Below the pieces are notes generated by a model. The model was not told the DNA's origin and searched no databases. It worked only from the letters and a program-made list of their open reading frames with translations. A DNA stretch of 64,000 nt from Hygrophila difformis (Eukaryota; Streptophyta; Magnoliopsida; Lamiales; Acanthaceae). Shown in pieces: positions 30,134 through 40,693 of this stretch (position 1 is the stretch's first letter; every line of letters begins with the position of its first letter). Position numbers and translations under genes: made by a program. The stretch covers positions 26,605,763 to 26,669,762 of the forward strand of contig JAOANR010000006.1 in the NCBI GenBank assembly GCA_030278955.1. Reading direction: 5' to 3'.

Positions 30134-32692
30134 TGTAACACCCCGGTTTTTGGTCACCCAGGTCGGGATGTCACCGCCACATCCCCTAGTAAGACACGGT
30201 TTCTCCGAGCTTACTAAAGGAATGCAATGCTAGGTATTGCGGTATTTAAAACATTTAAAGCATTCAAAACAGCCCATACGATATAATTCGAAAATAATAA
30301 TATCATAGCACAACGGAAATAATTGTTTTAGTATAGTATTGCAGCGGAAAATGTAAATAGGGCCGGCATGGCCAAAACACGGGTTAAACAAGCCCGTTCA
30401 TAATATAGTCTAATGTACGAATTTAAAAATGATAGGTTTTCCAAAAATGTAATTTCCCCCATGCATGAATATGGTCATGCTCATTCCACATACTCTGTAA
30501 GAAAAGAAAATAAAAATGGTTTGGTCAGCACAACTTACTGAGTAAGTTAACACAGACATGATCGTAGGGTTTAAAAGCCATTCATTTTATAATTAAATAA
30601 AAGCATGATAATAACATAATATTCGATTTAATTTAATTAACTATTCAATTTAAAATAAAGCCATAATTTAAATAAAGCACTCAAATAATTTAATTAGACA
30701 ACCACACACATTTCAATTTAATTTAATTCTAATTTCCTCCTTACATCCCAGATTTGGTATTTCAAGTATTTCACGATTGCATCGCAATCTCAACAAGTTT
30801 AGCCGGTAGCCCGGCGGCCGCAACCATATCAGCCATACCCAGTACCACTCCGGAGCCTCGGGAAACCCATGTGGATATTCTCGAGAGTGTAGGCTCTATA
30901 TCTCATGCCGTTTTGGCAATATCATATCTCAATTTCGCGCGGGGTCACCATCGTCCATTAAGGCACGAAGTGAATCGTTAGGGGGCACCCTGCAGAGCAC
31001 TCACCCCTAATTTTAATTTATCAAGTTTGTAAGGGGATTTAATTTCAAAAATCTGGTTTCAATTTAGTTTATTTAAAAATCATATTTCAACTCATTTCAA
31101 CCCTAAAGGTTAATTTCATGTTTCAACAAGATTTCAAGATTTGACTTCCGGTAAACCACTGTTTACTCTAAAATTCTTCTAAAATCAGATTAAACTCCAA
31201 AAATTCCAAAATTTCACTAATGACTCCGAAACGTCGAGATGAACAACTTTCGTGTTTTAACTTTTTCAATCCAAGATACCGAAACATGTCAAAAACGTCA
31301 ATTTTCACAGAAACACAAATCTGTCCGAATTTTGTATGTCACAGTTTAAAGATATTGAAATCTACCATAGCAAATCAACTCCAAATTTAATGAAATTTTA
31401 CCGAGACTATCTTAAGACATTTATCTACAACTTTCATGTTCGGCCAAAGATCTAAATCGGTCTAGATCTAATGTCAAAAACATGATCAAGATCGGACCTA
31501 AGTTCTGTCAAGAATTTCAAGATCAAATTTCAAGCAGTTCGGTTTCGGTTGGGTTTCGCATACCAATTCGTCTCTAAAAATTTTGAAAATTTTAAAGTAG
31601 ATAGATCTAAGCCTTAGGAACGTTTTTCGTGTTTTAAATTTTTCCGTTTGACGTCGTTTTAAGGTTCGGAAAAATTAGGCAAATCTGTTGCGTCGGTAAA
31701 AACACCATGTTGGCAGATTTTCGATCTCTTGTTAAATCTTTTAGTTTCGAACGTTTTAATTCCTCCCAAAACCATGTAAGGCTAACTTACAGAGTTGTGA
31801 ACGTCCGGGATCGTCTATTTCGAAGGCGTGGCTTCCAGTCCACCGTTTCTCCTCTCCGTTCGTCGGGTTCTACGCTCTAGATCCAATTCGAGGTGTAGAA
31901 GGGAAAAGGAGAAGATTAGGATTCGTTTTCGAATCGTATATTGAACAAGGATTGGATCGAAACTTACCACGATGCTGGAGATCTCAGAATTTTCGTCCAA
32001 CCGGTATTCGCCTTGGTTTCGTGCCTCCGACGACTCCGGAATTAGGGTTTCGAATGTATAGAGAGAGTTGTAGGTTTTGTAAAAGTGTTCGGGGCTTCCA
32101 AGGGGGTTTATTTATAGATAGCTAAGACCTAGGGCGTCCAAGATCTGACCCTAAGGGTCTTGAGTCGAAAGATGTTCAACCGAAGTCGAAAAATCCGCGT
32201 TCGGGCGAGAGATTCACGCAACGGGCGAATCTGTCCGACAGCGCAGCCGTGGCGCGCCCTCCCTTCTTCGACCGCGCGGCCACCGTGCCGAACTCGCCTG
32301 GACTTCGGTCCGGGTGGGTCGTGCGATCCGTCGTGCTTTTCCTCCTCTCTTTCGGATTTCTATCCCTCTATGCTCCCGAATTCTGAGTTCCGGGGTATCT
32401 CCGGGTTTCTACTTTCTCTCTAAATTTTTACTCGGGTCTAATTGGATGTTGGACTCGAATTCTCGAGTTCATTGGTGTCGGGTTTCGGTGTACAATTTAT
32501 TTACCTTTAATAATTCCTTTTATTTAATTAAATTCCTTTAATTCCTTTTTAAGTAAAATCTCATTTCCCATTTCCTTATCTTTATTTATTTCTTTATTTG
32601 CTGGATTTATTTATTTATGGTATTTATTGTATTTATTGTCTATTTATTTAATTATTGTTTTATTTTATGTTGGAAAATTCTCGGGTATTGCA
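30134..32692 (-). repeat. B 5' LTR, 2559 bp
   Basis: From TGTAACACC to TATTGCA; the terminal TTGCA differs from TTACA in the other arm. In sense it holds the TATA box at 32116-32109, donor-like GTAAGTTAGC at 31790-31781 and GTTAACTTAC/TCAG at 30551-30538. Confidence 0.92.
32109..32116 (-). promoter_or_regulatory. TATA box of the B LTR promoter
   Basis: TATAAATA on the minus strand in a CTATC-TATAAATA context, conserved in the other LTR (23633-23626). Transcription would start about 25-30 bp to the left, just before a pyrimidine-rich, AAACCCTAAT-containing leader. Confidence 0.65.
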
Positions 32693-32697
32693 GTACC
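32693..32697. repeat. Right target-site duplication of element B (GTACC)
   Basis: Identical to 13553-13557 across 19 kb of inserted DNA. Confidence 0.9.
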
Positions 32698-33561
32698 GGA
32701 CAAGCCACAGAAGCTAATGATACAGTATAATATTATTTCTTTATTAGTTTTAAAAATAATTAAATTATATTATCATATATATATATATATCCTCTTTTGA
32801 ATATATAAAAAAAATCATTACACATTTTTCATTACTCAAAATACAATTTATTATTACACATGAATAAAATATATAGTTACGCCCGTCGAGTTTCGACGGG
32901 TTATTTACTAGTTTTCAATTTATTTCGGTAATTGGAAAGGTCGGAGATATATTATTCAAGCGAACTTTCAATTTCACTACTCATAATATGAAAACATACA
33001 CATGAATTATTTAAATAAACAATAATCAACATAAAATTTTTTATAACAGTTTCCAATATATAATCCATCTAACAAACTAATGAGCTTTGTCACTCATTTT
33101 TTAATTATTTTGGATGAACTGGGTAAAATTCATAAAATATAATATATTAAATATTAATTATAAAATATAAAATATATAATAAATAAAATATAAAATATAT
33201 CGGGGATGGGCGGGGCAGGGACTGCTCTCCCGTCCCCATCCCCATCCCCTAAAATATCCCCATCACCATTAGGGATGAGCATTTTTGCATTCCTAGTAAT
33301 GCGGCAGTCTAATATATATACTACAATGAATAATATATTATTTAATTTTTTTCTTTTACCAAAAGTACAAAAGGGTACATTAATAAAATAAATTTTGATA
33401 GATTGAATCCAAGAAAGAAATTTGACGATTAATAATTATTTTAATAAGCAAACAAAATTTACAGAAAATAGGTCCATTTTTTCTGAACTAATTAGTATGC
33501 GCACACTTAATAATTTTCAAATAATTCTGCTATATGTGGCCAAAATATTAGTTGACGAGTC
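32698..33561. other. AT-rich flank between B and the plus-strand LINE
   Basis: No gene seen. It holds a Helitron-like 3' end (32882-32911), dense ATAAAATAT sequence at about 33130-33200, and a GGGGATGGG/CCCCATCCC-rich patch at about 33200-33270 resembling subterminal sequence of plant hAT MITEs. Confidence 0.5.
32882..32911 (+). mobile_element. Helitron-like 3' terminus
   Basis: A perfect 7-bp stem CCCGTCG/CGACGGG with loop AGTTT, then TTATTTA and CTAG followed by T at 32912. A hairpin a few bases before a CTRR end at an A/T target is the hallmark of Helitron 3' ends. The 5' TC end was not located, and it may lie beyond the nested B insertion. Confidence 0.55.
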
Positions 33562-33575
33562 AACAATCGAATGGA
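33562..33575. repeat. Left 14-bp target-site duplication of the plus-strand LINE
   Basis: AACAATCGAATGGA, repeated at 39514-39527 directly after the poly(A). The first two A are ambiguous with the tail. Confidence 0.92.
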
Positions 33576-33622
33576 ATTAACGGTTAGAACTATTTTCAAC
33601 ATTGGAGAAATTTTCTCTCTCT

Positions 33623-34264
33623 ATGTCTCGTCCTCTCTCGCCGCTAGCTGTCCCCCCGGATGCTGCCCCGCCGGATTTTGCCATCCCAGACGTCGCTCTC
33701 CCAGACGCGCCGGGATCCCCGTTCGTCTTTGCTAGTGGTTCAAAACCCTCGTTTAGGGATATGGTCCTCGACAGTAAGGGTGAGCCGCCTGCGGCAAGCC
33801 TGAACAAAGAGGAGGTGGAAGAACATGTTAAACTTGATTTCATCGGCGGCGATCGTTTGAAGCCAAGAATCACGCTTGACCCCCAGATTCAGGCTCGGCT
33901 TTGTCAGCGTTGGGAAGACGCCCTCATCATCTCGGTGTTGGGAAGGAAGGTGGGCTATCTTGGCTTGAAAGAAAGAGTTGCCCGTATCTGGAAGCTTCAA
34001 GGAGGGTTCAACATGCTAGACCTTGATCAAGGGTTCTTCTTGGTGAAATTCGAGAGGTCTGTGGATCGCACTAGGGTCCTCAATGACGGCCCGTGGATGG
34101 TTTACGAAAGCTACTTGACGATCTCGCCTTGGAGGCCTTTCTTCTCGGCTTCGCAAGTGCCTCCACGTAAAACTATCGTGTGGGCAAGGCTACCGGGACT
34201 GTGGATGGAGCTGTATGATGAGAACTTACTCCACAAAATAGCGGTTGTCTTGGAACACCTATGA
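33623..34264 (+). pseudogene. LINE ORF1, N-terminal part (DUF4283)
   Basis: Starts at ATG 33623 (MSRPLSPLAV); the frame is also open from a TTG 21 bp earlier. After a Pro/Ala-rich head of about 60 residues it enters the DUF4283 domain (about residues 75-213), with LCQRWEDALIISVLGRKVGY, GFFLVKFERSVDRTRVL, GPWMVYESYLTISPW and VWARLPGLWMELY. The frame breaks near 34262, and the rest of the domain continues in another frame. This protein would bind LINE RNA. Confidence 0.85.
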
Positions 34265-35262
34265 AGGTTTACGACATGACGAAGAGGGCGCATCGAGGAA
34301 GATACGCCCGTGTGTGTGTTGAAATCGATCTCAGTGAACCAGTGGTCACAAGCATCTTGATCGGAGACGTTTGGCATAAAGTCCAATACGAGGGGCTTCA
34401 TCTCCTTTGCTCCACTTGCCAAAGGTACGGGCATGGAGGGAAAGACTGCCCGGCCAAGGAACTGCCAAAGGAGGCAAGAAACGGTATTGGAAACCCTAAA
34501 GGGAACAGTCCAGCACAGGCGTTAGTCTTGCATGAAAAGGTTAATCTAGATAGAAAGGTGGTGGCAGGGGTGTTTGGTACGTACGCAGGCTGCCCTGAGC
34601 CTAGCAGGGAGCCCTCGGCAGTGGGGAAGGTTGATTCTATCCCTAGCACGAAAATGGCTAAAGACAAAGAAGCTAGAATGGAAGTGGAGGAAAGGGTCTG
34701 CCTTGAAGAGACAAATCTGTCAGGTGGCGTCTCACGTGATGGACAAGAGGTACACTCTCATACCTTGACGGCCTCGTCAGAGATCCCATTACAGCCGGAA
34801 AATGGGGACTGGATCAAAGTCACCAAGAAAAAGAGAAATGGGCCAGCCAAAAACAAAGGAGTGGGAGGAAAGCCCAGCCCTCCCCAAATAGCCCAGCCCA
34901 AAAATGTGAAGGAAGAGGCCCAGCTTCGTCCACGCCCCACTTCGAGGCACCTGAAGCAAATCACCAATACGCTCGGCTCGAAAGGTAAATTGAAGGGCAA
35001 AATGAAAAATCCGATGAAAGGGGGATCATCTCCGGCGGTGAAGATTTTTATTTCCAATGGCAACGCTATGCTGGCGAAACGAGCGAGACCAACCAAGATC
35101 ATTGAGGGAGCGCCTAAAGGCTCAAATCCGGAGGTCCTTACATCCCTAGGGGTGGGGACATCTCTCGAAACTCAGGAAGGGCAGTCACCAGCGGACATAT
35201 CAATGGTGGAGGCGAGTGGGGTAGAGGCTTCGCAGCCTACTCCACAATTGGAATATGCTTGA
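34261..35262 (+). pseudogene. LINE ORF1, C-terminal part with zinc knuckle
   Basis: Carries the end of DUF4283 (RGRYARVCVEIDLSEPV), then a CCHC knuckle (CSTCQRYGHGGKDC) near residue 48, then a long basic, low-complexity tail with several Lys/Arg patches (VTKKKRNGPAKNK). It is one frame off from the upstream part, and a single indel near 34262 explains both. It ends 42 bp before the ORF2 ATG. Confidence 0.85.
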
Positions 35263-35304
35263 TTAGCGAGGTATGTTGGTTCCCCCCTCCCAAAATCTGT
35301 TTTT

Positions 35305-36006
35305 ATGGTTTTTGCAGATTTCAAAATAATAGCTTGGAATATAGGAGGTATCATGGGGGTTACCACTAGGAGAATTCTGGCAGATTTACTTTATCGGAAT
35401 AAGCCAGATATGGTCTTTTTGTTTGAACCACAAGCATCATTTGAGTCCTCCAAATCACTGCTGCTGCAAGCTGGGTTTTCGCCTATATGCATTCAGGAAG
35501 TGGTTGGCAGATCAGGTGGGGTTTGGGTTATGCAGAGGATTGGATTGGATGTTAAGGTGACGATTGCTGACTGTAGAGATCGCATTGTCACCTTAAAACT
35601 GGATAGCGGCTCGGAATTCTGGTTTGTGTCTGCTTTATACGCCAATCCTAGATATTCGGCTAGGAAGAGCAATTGGGGAGATGTAATCCAGTTGTCCAAA
35701 GATATGGAAGGGGATTGGGCGGTAATTGGGGATTGGAATCAAATCCTCCACGCGGATGAGGTACGCGGGGGATTACACAATGTGAACAGGGCCGAAAAAC
35801 TTAGCAACATCCTCTACGAGTGTGGCCTTAACACTATTAACACCCAAGGAGGGAAATTCACTTGGGCTAGGCCGCTTGGGCAATCCAGTATTTCTAAGAG
35901 ATTGGATAGATGTGTCATCAACTTGGAATGGCTCTCCAAATTCCCTTTTGGTTTCACTCAAGTCCTTCCGCGTATAGGCTCCGACCACTGCCCACTGTTG
36001 CTATGA
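35305..36006 (+). pseudogene. LINE ORF2, endonuclease domain
   Basis: 234 codons from ATG 35305. Endonuclease motifs are AWNIGG (residue 10), FEPQ (residue 41, catalytic Glu), GDWNQIL (about 145), SKRLDRCVIN (about 200) and SDHCPLLL at the end, giving the Asp-His pair. A TGA at 36004-36006 stops it directly after the last motif; the same frame is open again for about 190 codons, so this is a nonsense change rather than a gene end. Confidence 0.88.
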
Positions 36007-36570
36007 TGTGGTAAAGCTCCGGACAGATATGGGAACAGACCCTTTAGGTGGGAGGCCGTCTGGAATGGAATAGAGGGCTATGATCAGGTTGTCACAGAGG
36101 CGTGGAACCAGCCCTCGGATCATATTACTCAGAAATTGAATAGGACTAAAGAGGCATCCATATCCTTCAGTGGGAAACACGGCAACAACTTTAAATGGAG
36201 GAAACTTAAACTCACTAAGAGACTTGAGGGGATAGCCAGGACTCTAGAGAAAGTGGACTCTCTCCGCTTGGTGATCCTGGAAGCTAAATTGAAGACGGAC
36301 TTGGATGCCATCCTCAGCCAGGAGGAACATTATTGGCACCAAAGAGCTCGCGAGAATTGGGTCAGGTTAGGGGACCGGAACACGGCGTACTTTCATGCGA
36401 GAGCGAAATCCAAGAATCATCATAACCGCATCCACGGGCTTAATCTTCCGGATGGGAGCTGCTGTGAGGAGGGGCTGGAGCTGCAAAATCATGCCAGAGA
36501 TTATTTCAATACTCTTTATATGGCTCAATCTACTATAGAGGCAGACGAAGATGAGGGCGTTGTTGATTAG
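36007..36570 (+). pseudogene. LINE ORF2, linker between endonuclease and reverse transcriptase
   Basis: Continuation of the endonuclease frame after the TGA. It holds the conserved linker RENWVRLGDRNTAYFHARAKSKNH near the end and stops at TAG 36568-36570; the RT continues in another frame after a further indel before 36642. Confidence 0.8.
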
Positions 36571-36641
36571 CCATCCCTGCCTGCTCAGCGGAGAATCGTG
36601 AGTTATTAAAGAGAGAGGTTTCTGAGAAAGAAGTTGATCAA

Positions 36642-38327
36642 GTGATGTCGGATAGCAAAGGATGTCCGGCCCCGGGTCCGGATGGTTTTCCCATCCTTTT
36701 CTTCAAACACAATTGGGAATTAACAAGGGAGGCAGTTATCAAATTTGTTCGACAAACGTTTGGGGATAGGAGATTCTTGCCGGAGGTAGCTCACGCTTAC
36801 ATCTGTCTGATTCCAAAGATTACCAATCCCTCTTCCATCTCTCAATTTAGGCCAATCACCCTTTGCAACACCGTCTACAAGATTCTGACGAAGGTTCTGG
36901 TAAATCGCATCCAACCCTTACTGCAGTCGACTATCTTGCACCTCCAATCAGCGTTCTTGCCGGGGAGAGGCTCGATAGATAACGCTATTTCATTGCTGGA
37001 AATTCTGCACCACATTGCTGGGCCTCGACCGGGTGCTCCTGCCGTGGTCCTTAAGATTGACATAGCCAAGGCCTATGACAATGTCAACTGGACCTTCCTA
37101 CAGAATTGCCTCGTTGAGTTGAATCTTCCGAAGGCCATGGTGGATCTGATTATGTTTTGTGTGTCCTCTCCAACATATTCTCTGTTGTGGAATGGAAAAA
37201 TTTTGGATCCTTTCAAACCGGGCAAAGGGTTGAGGCAAGGGGACCCCCTTTCACCCTACCTCTTCCTTATCATCATGGAGAAGCTATCCTTACTTATCAT
37301 TGAACTTGTTAAACAAGGTTTTTGGAAGCCGATTAAACTATCAAACAATGGCACTGGGGTCTCCCACCTCATGTTCGCGGACGATCTTATCCTAGGGGCC
37401 ATGGGAGATAGGGGCAGTATACAGGCTATTAATCATGGGCTAAGGAGATTCGCGGCTGCCTCAGGTATGAAGTTAAACCCCCTTAAATCTTCCTTATTTT
37501 TTGCTAAATCAGTGCCGGCTGGAAACAGAGATTGGATAGCTTCTACTCTGAATATTAGGGAGGTGGACTCCCTGGGAGCTTATTTAGGATTCCCTACGCT
37601 GGTGGGCCGTAAGCGTATAAGGGATTTTGCCTTCATCCTCGACCATATGGATTCCAGACTAGACAGCTGGTCTAGTAAATTACTGAACAGAGCTGGGAGG
37701 ATAACCTTGAGCAAAGCTGTCCTGACAGCCATCCCGTCGTACCACATGCAACTTTTTTGGCTCCCGGAAAACATGTGTAATGCCATAGACAGGAAAGTTA
37801 GCAGATTCATTTGGAAGGACCGCGAAGGAAGAGGGATCCATCTTGTTTCTTGGGGCAAAGTTGCAGCTCCTAAGGAGAAAGGGGGCCTGGGAATCCGCCG
37901 TGCTAGAAGCATGAACTCAGCGCTTCTTGGCAAGATCCTGTGGGCTTGGATGCATGATAAACAGAAGCTCTGGGTGAAGTTGGTCCATGAGAGGCTGCCG
38001 GAATGGGAATTTCCGTCTACCCATATGAGATACTCCCGTTCTTATGTGGCCAAGATCATCCTGAAACTGATCCCTATCCTAAAAAAAGGATTTGAGTTTA
38101 GAATTGCATGCGGGAACTCTTCCCTATGGTTCTCGAATTGGTGGCAAAATTCTCAACTAGGCCCCGGCCTCCCCTTCATCGCGGCTCAGGATCTCGACCT
38201 TACGATCAAGGACGTGATTGTCAATAGGCTTTGGCAATGGGAGCACCTGTACTCGGCCATCCCCGATAGCACGCGGCAGGCGATCAGTGCTACCTCGCCG
38301 CCTCCTATCCCACCCGGATGTTCCTGA
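36642..38327 (+). pseudogene. LINE ORF2, reverse transcriptase
   Basis: 561 codons with all plant L1 RT motifs: PGPDGFPILFFK, FRPITLCNTVYKILTKVLVNR, QSAFLPGRGSIDN, KIDIAKAYDNVNW, GLRQGDPLSPYLF and the catalytic FADD at 37374-37385, then LGFPTLVGR and NRAGRITLSKAVLTAIPSYHMQ. It primes reverse transcription of the LINE RNA at the nicked target. It runs into a frameshift near 38300, and the downstream zinc finger and RNase H lie in the overlapping frame. No change in catalytic residues is visible. Confidence 0.9.
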
Positions 38328-39399
38328 CTTGTGGATTTGGAAGGAGAGCCCGTCTGGGAAATATCAAGTCAGTTCAGCTTATCTTATGCTCTCTCAGAGG
38401 GACAATACTGGTGGTTATTGGAAGTGGATGTGGAGGTCCACCCTACCAGAGAAATTTGGCATCCTTCTATGGCTTATTAGCCATGATTCCTTTCCGGTCA
38501 ACCTAGTCCGATTCAAGCGGAAGATGGCCACCTCCCCGTTGTGTACCGGATGTGGAGAAGAAGAGGAAAGCTGGTTCCACTGCCTCTTCTATTGCCCTTG
38601 GGCCAATCAGGTCTGGACTGCCATACATATCCCCATTCCCCCCGACTGTGCGACTATTCCCAAGGAGGATATTAGAGGTTTCATGCAAGGCATTTACAAT
38701 GCGTATGGTAACATTTTTATGGCGGCTGTGTGGGTGATTTGGTTGGAAAGAAATGCTAGAATCTTTCGAGGCCAGCAACAATCCCAGTGGTACATTATAA
38801 GGGAGATTTATAAGATAGCTGCAGACCTTAACAAAGCTGGAGGAGGCAGCTCTACTGTCCATCATCCTATCCAGTATGTTCAATGGAATGACAAGGGGGC
38901 CGGGGACACCATTGTTCATGTTGATGGTAGCTATTTGAGGGACTCGAGCAAGGCAGGATTTGGCATCGTGGTGAGAACCCCTGAAGGCCATTGGTTGGAA
39001 GGGGGGAGCGGGCATCTGGGGAGCTCTATGATCCTTTGTGCAGAACTAACGGCCATAGCCAGGGGCCTCGAAACGGTGGCTAACAGGGGTACTCGCAGGG
39101 TGTGCTGCTATTCGGACTCACTGACGGGGATAGGCCTTGTCAAGGACCAACCTCCTTTCCCCCCCCCCCCCCCCCCCCCCCCCCTAGCGGCCATGCTCTT
39201 CAAAATCAAGAAGCTTCAGGACACCTTTGAAGAATGCGCGTTGCTCCACATCCTCTGGGAGGGCAACAGGGTGGCGGACAAACTAGCTAAACACGGTGCT
39301 TCGGTCGAGGATTTCTACACCACGTGGGCTTTCTCGTCCGATTTTGTTTTAGGAGACCTGGCGGCAGACGAATTGGGGGTGCATTTTCCTCGGCTTTAG
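38218..39399 (+). pseudogene. LINE ORF2, zf-RVT and RNase H domains
   Basis: C-terminal ORF2. The zf-RVT region has PEKFGILLWLISHDSFPV and CTGCGEEEESWFHCLFYCPWANQVW (Cys/His ligands). The RNase H domain has VHVDGSYLRDSSKAGFGIV (first Asp), ILCAELTAIARGLE (Glu), CCYSDSLTGIGLV (Asp) and HILWEGNRVADKLAKHG (last Asp), so the four acidic residues are kept. A run of 26 C at 39159-39184 encodes a poly-Pro stretch inside RNase H and keeps the frame open. The real protein would enter from the RT frame; the first residues of this frame are spurious. Confidence 0.87.
39159..39184 (+). repeat. Homopolymer of 26 C inside the LINE RNase H
   Basis: Uninterrupted C run encoding prolines. It is unusual inside a catalytic domain, and may be a slippage expansion or an assembly artefact. 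Confidence 0.9.
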
Positions 39400-39513
39400 T
39401 CTGTTTCTCCCTGTTCCCTTAGCGCTAGGGTCTGTTTCTCTTTGGGTTGTATAATTTTCTCTTTGTTGTTTTTTCATCTTGTTTTCCGGCCTTTTTGGCT
39501 TATCAAAAAAAAA

Positions 39514-39527
39514 AACAATCGAATGGA
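39514..39527. repeat. Right 14-bp target-site duplication of the plus-strand LINE
   Basis: Copy of 33562-33575 directly after the poly(A). Confidence 0.92.
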
Positions 39528-39789
39528 CAAATATTCAGAATAAAAGACCATTCAATGGACAAATGGTGCAAAAACAGACAATCCATGGGATAGTATATTG
39601 CCTCACATTATTTTTCAAATAAATAAATCAAATGAGGATTAAAGTTTGTTCTAGCCTGCCAAATTCTTAATTTTAAGGGAATGTATTCAATGGAAAAAAA
39701 ATATATTTTTTGGATTTTTTTCTTTTGAATTTATAAAAGATGTAAATTAGAAAACAAAAATATTATAAACTGTTTGCAAAAGTTGGTTA

Positions 39790-39958
39790 ACTTTGAAAAT
39801 GGGACTTGACCCAAGTGGCCATGTTCTCTGTCTTCCAACCATAGCTAGGAGGTTCAATTCACACGCGGCCCTTATTACTCCCCTTTATTTTCCTTTGTAA
39901 CTTGTGGCTTGGGCTCCCACACACATTTTTCGACACATAGGTGTCAATGTTTACCAAA
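39790..39958 (+). mobile_element. tRNA-derived SINE, copy 1
   Basis: About 169 bp flanked by a 12-bp duplication AAAAGTTGGTTA (39778-39789 and 39959-39970). An A-box-like TGACCCAAGTGGC is at 39808-39820 and a B-box-like GGTTCAATTCA at 39851-39861, spaced as in a Pol III tRNA promoter. The body ends in an A-rich tail. A second copy of the same family is at 60421-60560. Confidence 0.8.
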
Positions 39959-39970
39959 AAAAGTTGGTTA

Positions 39971-40668
39971 GTTAGTTACCTTTGTATAGCCTTCATATAG
40001 AATAAATATCCAATAGTCCTGTAAATTTTACTATTATCGAATTTGGTCATAAAGTATTCAGTTATCTCAAATGTTCCTATAACTTTCATATTTTAGCCGA
40101 AATAGTCCTAAATGCATTTAATTTTCAATTTTAGGTCCCTAAACATTTATGTTGTTCCATTGCTCACCTTCATATAGGCGATGTTTGGTGATGAATGATG
40201 GATTCCATAATTTATGTTATGATTAAGTGATGACATTGCAAAAATACATTCAAACATCCTAAAAATTATCCTTTCCATCACGCATGCACATGCAAGCAAC
40301 ACATATGTATGTATGCTAACTGTGTGTATTGCTCAACCCTATTATGTCAAGCGGGTAGGCGGATTAACCTGCTCGACTTCTTTCGTTATTTATTTATTTA
40401 TAAATATGTATTCTTTAGGACATTTAAAATATAGTTTGAAAAGAATTAAATTATGAACTTCCATAATCAAAATCATTAAATTAAATTATAAAATCAAATA
40501 TTTCATGCATCGACAAAATAAAGATTCATACCCCACCAATTGAAGTTCAAAATTGTACCTCTCTGGTTCACATTTATTTATTTATTTATCTTTAAATATT
40601 GATACTTATATTTCGATAAAAGTGTGTTGGAGTCCAAGCGTCACAATTCACATTTATCTTTTCACTCT
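39971..40668. other. AT-rich interval, no gene
   Basis: Contains a stretch at about 40010-40160 with phrases such as AATAGTCCT and TTAGGTCCCTAAAC that look like an old repeat, and TTTA-type simple sequence near 40385 and 40570. Nothing coding is supported. Confidence 0.5.
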
Positions 40669-40682
40669 TCTATCCTTGTATT
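40669..40682. repeat. Left 14-bp target-site duplication of the minus-strand LINE
   Basis: TCTATCCTTGTATT, repeated at 46303-46316; the last two T are ambiguous with the poly(A) (poly-T on this strand). Confidence 0.9.
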
Positions 40683-40693
40683 TTTTTTTTTTT

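Larger units (their letters stand above)
13558..32692 (-). mobile_element. Ty3 chromovirus B (Tekay/Del type), split by nested element A
   Basis: A minus-strand element about 11 kb long without its nested insert. The 5' LTR is at 30134-32692, PBS at 30119-30130, a coiled-coil ORF at 29456-29791, gag-PR at 27288-29141, pol at 24434-27334, PPT modules at 24210-24450, and the 3' LTR is in two parts (13558-13963 and 22056-24209). The 5-bp GTACC duplication is perfect. LTR arms are 2560 and 2559 bp. By hand I counted about 13 differences over 440 bp of the arms (roughly 3%), so B is the oldest of the LTR elements here. Pol carries one frameshift and two stops. Confidence 0.92.
33576..39513 (+). 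mobile_element. Full-length L1-type LINE with RNase H
   Basis: A 5.9-kb element: about 47 bp of 5' UTR, ORF1 (33623-35262, one frameshift), ORF2 (35305-39399, two stops and at least two frameshifts), about 100 bp of 3' UTR and a poly(A) of about ten A. A 14-bp duplication flanks it, so the ends are secure. The order endonuclease, RT, zinc-finger (zf-RVT), RNase H is that of plant L1 elements with a C-terminal RNase H. Confidence 0.93.
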
